Source of the DNA: an uncultured Desulfobacca sp.
GTDB taxonomy: Bacteria > Desulfobacterota > Desulfobaccia > Desulfobaccales > Desulfobaccaceae
Reading direction: 5' to 3'
DNA length: 11,191 nucleotides
Assembly (NCBI GenBank): GCA_937958145.1
Contig: CALGOE010000040.1
Coordinates: forward strand, 1 to 11,191
Made by a program: the position numbers and the translations under genes. The notes beneath the pieces were generated by a model that was not told the origin of the DNA, ran no database searches, and was given only the letters and a program-made list of their open reading frames with translations. The first letter of the stretch is position 1; every line of letters starts with the position of its first letter. Shown one piece after another: positions 8,207 through 11,191 of the stretch.

Positions 8207-8241
8207 GATTTTCTTTCAAATGGGATAGCTAGCAATTGGCA

Positions 8242-8258
8242 GGGTCATAAATCAGACA
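8242..8258 (+). repeat. Direct repeat, copy 2
   Basis: GGGTCATAAATCAGACA, starting 79 bp after copy 1. It follows TTGGCA, which superficially resembles a -24 element, but there is no matching -12 at the required distance. The pair could be tandem binding sites or the ends of a small degenerate element. Confidence 0.7.
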
Positions 8259-8290
8259 ATTCTTCTCGGAGCAAAATTAAGCTGAACCAG

Positions 8291-8322
8291 AGCGCCATCC
8301 ACTGTGATGGCGCTAATATTTT
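8291..8322 (+). terminator. Rho-independent terminator downstream of the sigma-54 activator
   Basis: A perfect 9-bp GC-rich stem, AGCGCCATC (8291-8299) with GATGGCGCT (8306-8314), has a 6-nt loop and is followed by AATATTTT. It lies about 140 nt after the activator's stop. It would separate the activator transcript from the CoA-transferase unit, which implies that the latter has its own promoter. Confidence 0.72.
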
Positions 8323-8375
8323 GAATTCAGAGCATAATTTAAAAAGAAAAAAAAGATGGAGGGGGGTGCCGATTT

Positions 8376-8391
8376 CGGCAGGATTCTTGTA
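8376..8391 (+). promoter_or_regulatory. Candidate sigma-54 (-24/-12) promoter for the CoA-transferase genes
   Basis: CGGCAGGATTCTTGTA is compared with the consensus TGGCACGN4TTGCA. The GG doublet (8377-8378) and the GT at 8389-8390 are separated by exactly 10 bp, as in sigma-54 promoters, and GGCA, the following G and TTG all match. The mismatches are the leading C for T, G for C after GGCA, and T in place of the usual -12 C, so it may be a weak site. Transcription would begin near 8402, after the terminator at 8291-8322 and before the structured leader. Confidence 0.45.
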
Positions 8392-8401
8392 ATGAGGTTA
8401 T

Positions 8402-8693
8402 AAGGGAAGACCACCCGAGCAACGGGAGGGTTTGGTCTGAAGACAACGTGCCAATACCATGAGAAGGTCCATGGACCGACAATCAGCTGACGGGAAGGAG
8501 GTGAAGGCAGGCAGTTCCCCTTGGTTGTCAATGGTGCCGGATTTACCGTTGACCACTGGGGGCCGGAAGGAGTCGCACCCGGTGCGAGGATGGTGGTTGA
8601 GCCCCCATCCGCAGGATGATAACGAGTGCCTCATGGCCGCAGATTTGACCGTACAGTCCATTTCTTCAGCCTATTAACAAGCGAGGTCAAAAG
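8402..8693 (+). promoter_or_regulatory. Hairpin-rich untranslated leader of the CoA-transferase operon
   Basis: About 290 nt without a convincing gene, although short open frames exist on both strands. Visible pairings: AGACCA (8408-8413) with TGGTCT (8433-8438) plus CCC/GGG inside; the 12-bp palindrome GGTCCATGGACC (8466-8477); GTCAATGGT (8527-8535) with ACCGTTGAC (8545-8553) around a loop containing GGA; GGGGGC (8558-8563) with GCCCCC (8601-8606), enclosing TCGCACC-C-GGTGCGA (8573-8587). GGATGG (8588-8593) with CCATCC (8605-8610) competes with CATCC-GCA-GGATG (8606-8618). GGA triplets recur, which recalls CsrA/RsmA sites. The ribosome binding site for the next gene is GAGG (8683-8686). I recognise no known riboswitch class. 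A remnant of a structured mobile RNA (such as a group II intron) is an alternative. Confidence 0.45.
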
Positions 8694-10187
8694 ATGGCGA
8701 AAGAAAAGCGAAATGTCGAAATTAACAGCAGAGCCGACACGTTTGAGCTGACCAACATCAACGTGCGGCCCTGGCCGGTGACCCCACCGCCCTCACCGGA
8801 AGAGGTAATGGCCGTTTACGAAAAACGTAAGGCCGGGGAATTCGGTAAGTTCCTGGAAGACAACCTCCGCCTGGAATACCGCTTCGACAAACCGGAAGCC
8901 CTCCAGGGATACCGCGTTTTGGTGAACGGGCAGTGGCGCCTGGGCAATAAATTTGCCTCGGCCCTGTTGGGTGAACTTGGGGCGGAAGTGATCAACATCG
9001 AGCCCCCGGAAGGCGACCCCCTGCGTCAGTTGACCCCCTTCGGCCGGGAAGAATACATGCTGAAGGACAAGGCCACCGGCACCCCCTGCGGCCTGGATTT
9101 TATTCATGAACTCCGGAACGCCTATTCCATTACTCTGAATCTGGAAACCCCCGAAGGCCGGGAGATTTATAAAAGGATGGCCCTGCTGACGGATATCCTC
9201 ATCGAGGAATATCCTCCGGGTTACATGGATTCTCTGGGTTTGGGCTATCGTCACCTGTCCAAATTGAATCCGGATCTGATTTACGTCTGGATCGGTGAGC
9301 GCGGCCAGTGGGGACCGATGAAGGACGAGGTTTCCAAGTATGGGCAGTGGATGTTGGATCCCTTCGGCATGGCGGCCTGCTCCTATATTCACAACACCGG
9401 CTTTTCCCCTGACCAATGCCCCCGTGGTGGCAAAGGTGGTGACCCGGTCCGGTCCGGCACCTGGCTGGCCGACTTCGTAGCCGGTGAGCAAGCCGCGGCC
9501 AGCGCCCTGGCAGCCTTGTTCTGGCGGAATGCAAGCGGCAAAGGTGGTCAGTTCATCGAATGCACCGCAGCCGAAACTCTCATGGACATCCTGGACTTTG
9601 ATATCACCTGGTATGGGTTCAACAAATCCATCAAGGCCCGGACCGGTTCTTGGGACCCGAACCTGAACCAATATGCCTGGAACCCCTGTAAAGACGGTTA
9701 CATGATGATCGGTGGCCAGACCGACCGGCTGTGGTACCGCATCGGTATGTGTATCGAGCGCGACCTGCCCGAATTCGGCCGCCTCATCCATGAAGACCCG
9801 CTGTTGAAAGAAATGGCGGCCCGGAACGCCCTCCAGGCCCTCATCAAGACCTACACCGTCACCACCAAGTGGCTCCGGGAGACCAACCGCATCGAGGCCG
9901 AGCAGAAGCTGATGGAATACGAAATCGCCGCTGGTCCGATTCTCTATATCGACGAAGTGGCTGAATTCCCTCACTTCAAGTATCGTCCCTGGGTCAATAC
10001 CCTTGAGGACGAACAGTATGGTACCATCTTGTATGCCGAGGCGACCACAGCTTATCAGTATCGCACCCCGGCGCGGGTGAAATGGCTCGGTCGGCCCCTG
10101 GGACATGACAATGGCGAGATTTACAAACGTTACCTCGGCTATGGCCCCATGAAGCTGCGGGAACTTAAGGACAAGGGGGTAATCTAA
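8694..10187 (+). CDS. Class III CoA-transferase (CaiB/BaiF family), first of a tandem pair
   Basis: This 497-residue protein is longer than typical family III enzymes of about 400-430 residues, mainly through an N-terminal extension of about 70 residues before the Rossmann-like start (GYRVLVNGQW). Family marks include LLGELGAEVINIEPPEGDPLR (91-111), the ITLNLETPEGREIYKR segment (146-161) and DILIEEYPPGYMDSLGLGY (167-185). The motif GTWLADFVAGEQAAASALAAL (255-275) contains Asp260, equivalent to the nucleophilic aspartate (Asp169 of formyl-CoA transferase) that forms the acyl-aspartyl anhydride; WRNASGKGGQFIE follows. It should move CoA between a CoA thioester and a carboxylic acid in the cytoplasm. 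GAGG at 8683-8686 supports the start. Its stop overlaps the next gene's start (TAATG), suggesting coupled synthesis of two subunits, as in benzylsuccinate CoA-transferase BbsEF. The substrate is unknown. Confidence 0.9.
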   Translation: MAKEKRNVEINSRADTFELTNINVRPWPVTPPPSPEEVMAVYEKRKAGEFGKFLEDNLRLEYRFDKPEALQGYRVLVNGQWRLGNKFASALLGELGAEVINIEPPEGDPLRQLTPFGREEYMLKDKATGTPCGLDFIHELRNAYSITLNLETPEGREIYKRMALLTDILIEEYPPGYMDSLGLGYRHLSKLNPDLIYVWIGERGQWGPMKDEVSKYGQWMLDPFGMAACSYIHNTGFSPDQCPRGGKGGDPVRSGTWLADFVAGEQAAASALAALFWRNASGKGGQFIECTAAETLMDILDFDITWYGFNKSIKARTGSWDPNLNQYAWNPCKDGYMMIGGQTDRLWYRIGMCIERDLPEFGRLIHEDPLLKEMAARNALQALIKTYTVTTKWLRETNRIEAEQKLMEYEIAAGPILYIDEVAEFPHFKYRPWVNTLEDEQYGTILYAEATTAYQYRTPARVKWLGRPLGHDNGEIYKRYLGYGPMKLRELKDKGVI

Positions 10188-11191
10188 TGGAAGATAAAGA
10201 ACTTCAGCAAATGAAGGTTTGCAACCTCGAGGACCTGGACGGCCCCAAGAGCAAAGAAGAGCTTGAAGAGATGAAGGCCCCCTTCGAAGAATATTGCAAG
10301 AAGGTCTTCGATGTGGGCAATGAGTTTGTCAAGCCCGACGCCCTCAAAGGCATCCGCTGGATGAGCTGTACCATGTATATTTTTACGCCGCACTCCGTGG
10401 CCAACATGGCGGAGTTGGGGGCCGAGGTCATCAAGATCGAAATGCCTCGGATGGGCGACCCCATGCGGCACACCTCGCCCTTTAATGAATGCTATCTCTA
10501 TCCCTTGCATGACACCCGGCCCATGTCAGGCACCGGTCTGGGTTTCGTCAACGCCAATTCCAATGAGTATTATATTACGCTGGACTACCACGTTCCCGAA
10601 TCCAAGCGGATTTACTATGACCTGGTGAAGATGAGCGACGGTCTCACCGAATGCTATCGCCACGGCACCTTTGACCGCTGGAAACAGGGATATCGGCATC
10701 TGATGGAGCTGAACCCCCGGTTTATCTATGTGTGGGGCGGCGGTTTTGGCTACGGCCCGAAAATCTTCGGTGGTTCCTATGATATCTTGGGGCAGGCCCA
10801 CGCCGGCTTGGCCTCCATTACCGGGGCCCATGAAGATTTCGGCGGCCATGCCACCAAATCCACCAACTGGGTTATCGACTGGTATTCCGGCACCCAGATC
10901 ACCGTGGCGGTTCTGGCGGCATTGATCTGGCGGCAGAAGACCGGCTTGGGCACCATGATCGAGTTCTCCCAGGTGCAGGCGGCCACCCGTTGCTGCGCCC
11001 ATACCACGCCACTGTATGGCAACTTCGGCATCGTCCGCCAGCGCTGGGGCAACTGGGATACCCAGCTCTGCGTGCACGGCATTATCATGACCGGCAAGAG
11101 CGACTACCCCGATGCGGTCAACCCGCAAGAAAAGTATGAAGCCCGCTATGTCATGCTCAGCGCCTTCCAGGATGCTGACTTCAAAGCCCTC
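10187..11191 (+). CDS. Class III CoA-transferase (CaiB/BaiF family), second of the pair, 3' end outside window
   Basis: I translated this frame directly: ATG at 10187-10189 overlaps the previous stop by one base, and 335 codons run open to the window's last base. The N terminus is Glu/Lys-rich for about 50 residues, followed by the family fold with LGAEVIKIEMPRMGDPMRH (77-95), a substituted ITLDYHVPESKRIYYDL (130-146) and RHLMELNPRFIYVWGGGFGYGP (170-191). STNWVIDWYSGTQITVAVLAAL (225-246) carries Asp231 at the nucleophile position. Both paralogues therefore keep the aspartate. They are clearly diverged from each other, as expected for two subunits of a heteromer or two enzymes of one pathway. 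GAAC or AAGG about 20-30 nt upstream is too far for a normal site, so translation probably depends on coupling from the first gene. The substrate is unknown. Confidence 0.92.
   Translation, partial: MEDKELQQMKVCNLEDLDGPKSKEELEEMKAPFEEYCKKVFDVGNEFVKPDALKGIRWMSCTMYIFTPHSVANMAELGAEVIKIEMPRMGDPMRHTSPFNECYLYPLHDTRPMSGTGLGFVNANSNEYYITLDYHVPESKRIYYDLVKMSDGLTECYRHGTFDRWKQGYRHLMELNPRFIYVWGGGFGYGPKIFGGSYDILGQAHAGLASITGAHEDFGGHATKSTNWVIDWYSGTQITVAVLAALIWRQKTGLGTMIEFSQVQAATRCCAHTTPLYGNFGIVRQRWGNWDTQLCVHGIIMTGKSDYPDAVNPQEKYEARYVMLSAFQDADFKAL

Noticed and set aside
8237..8254. TTGGCA as a possible -24 element of a sigma-54 promoter
   Set aside because: The bases 10 positions after GG are AA rather than GC or GT, so the -12 element is missing.
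8398..8677. Short open frames of 72 aa (plus, 8459) and 87 aa (minus, 8398-8661) between the activator and the CoA-transferase genes
   Set aside because: No ribosome binding site or family signature is visible, and both lie across strong RNA-like inverted repeats. They are more likely by-products of a structured leader.
8645..8678. TTGACC followed by TATTAA as a sigma-70 promoter for the CoA-transferases
   Set aside because: The spacing is about 22 bp and the start would fall almost on the ribosome binding site.
10526..11128. A 200-aa minus-strand open frame at the right end
   Set aside because: The plus strand here encodes the second CoA-transferase with a conserved catalytic aspartate motif, and the minus frame has no recognisable domain.

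Overview
The window is a GC-rich bacterial chromosome segment, most likely from an anaerobic deltaproteobacterium (Desulfobacterota; a Desulfobacca/Syntrophobacter-like lineage would fit). This is an inference from gene content: a PAS-rich sigma-54 activator and a cytosolic PAS histidine kinase, both with cysteine-bearing PAS domains, a crotonase, and a tandem pair of long class III CoA-transferases of the kind used in anaerobic acid or aromatic metabolism. No 16S or other strict phylogenetic marker is present.

Layout, left to right. (1) 3' end of lon (to 929). (2) A strong sigma-70 promoter with a perfect palindrome in its spacer (965-994), tRNA-Val(UAC), tRNA-Asp(GUC) and a clean intrinsic terminator (to about 1231). 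(3) A crotonase-fold protein lacking both catalytic glutamates of enoyl-CoA hydratase (1448-2221), followed on the same strand by a soluble PAS histidine kinase (2288-3361). (4) On the minus strand, cca-type tRNA nucleotidyltransferase with an HD domain (5631-4132), then a class II aldolase (4047-3370), convergent with the kinase. (5) A sigma-70 promoter (5667-5696) and a 762-residue PAS-PAS-GAF-AAA+-Fis sigma-54 activator (5861-8149). (6) A 544-nt gene-free stretch (8150-8693) with a 25-nt dyad, a 17-nt near-identical direct repeat, an intrinsic terminator, a candidate -24/-12 promoter and a hairpin-rich leader of about 290 nt. (7) Two translationally coupled class III CoA-transferase genes (8694-10187 and 10187 to beyond the window end). 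The second is open-ended; I translated it directly.

The most interesting unit is 5861-11191. A sensor-type sigma-54 activator sits just upstream of a gene-free region that appears to hold an activator-binding dyad, a -24/-12 promoter with the correct GG-N10 spacing and a structured 5' leader, all ahead of a CoA-transferase pair. The simplest reading is a self-contained, metabolite-responsive switch for activating a carboxylic acid to its CoA thioester. The substrate cannot be read from the sequence, and the promoter and leader are predictions by eye.

Housekeeping genes (lon, tRNAs, cca) are interspersed with the metabolic and regulatory genes. I saw no insertion sequence, prophage, CRISPR array or integrase.
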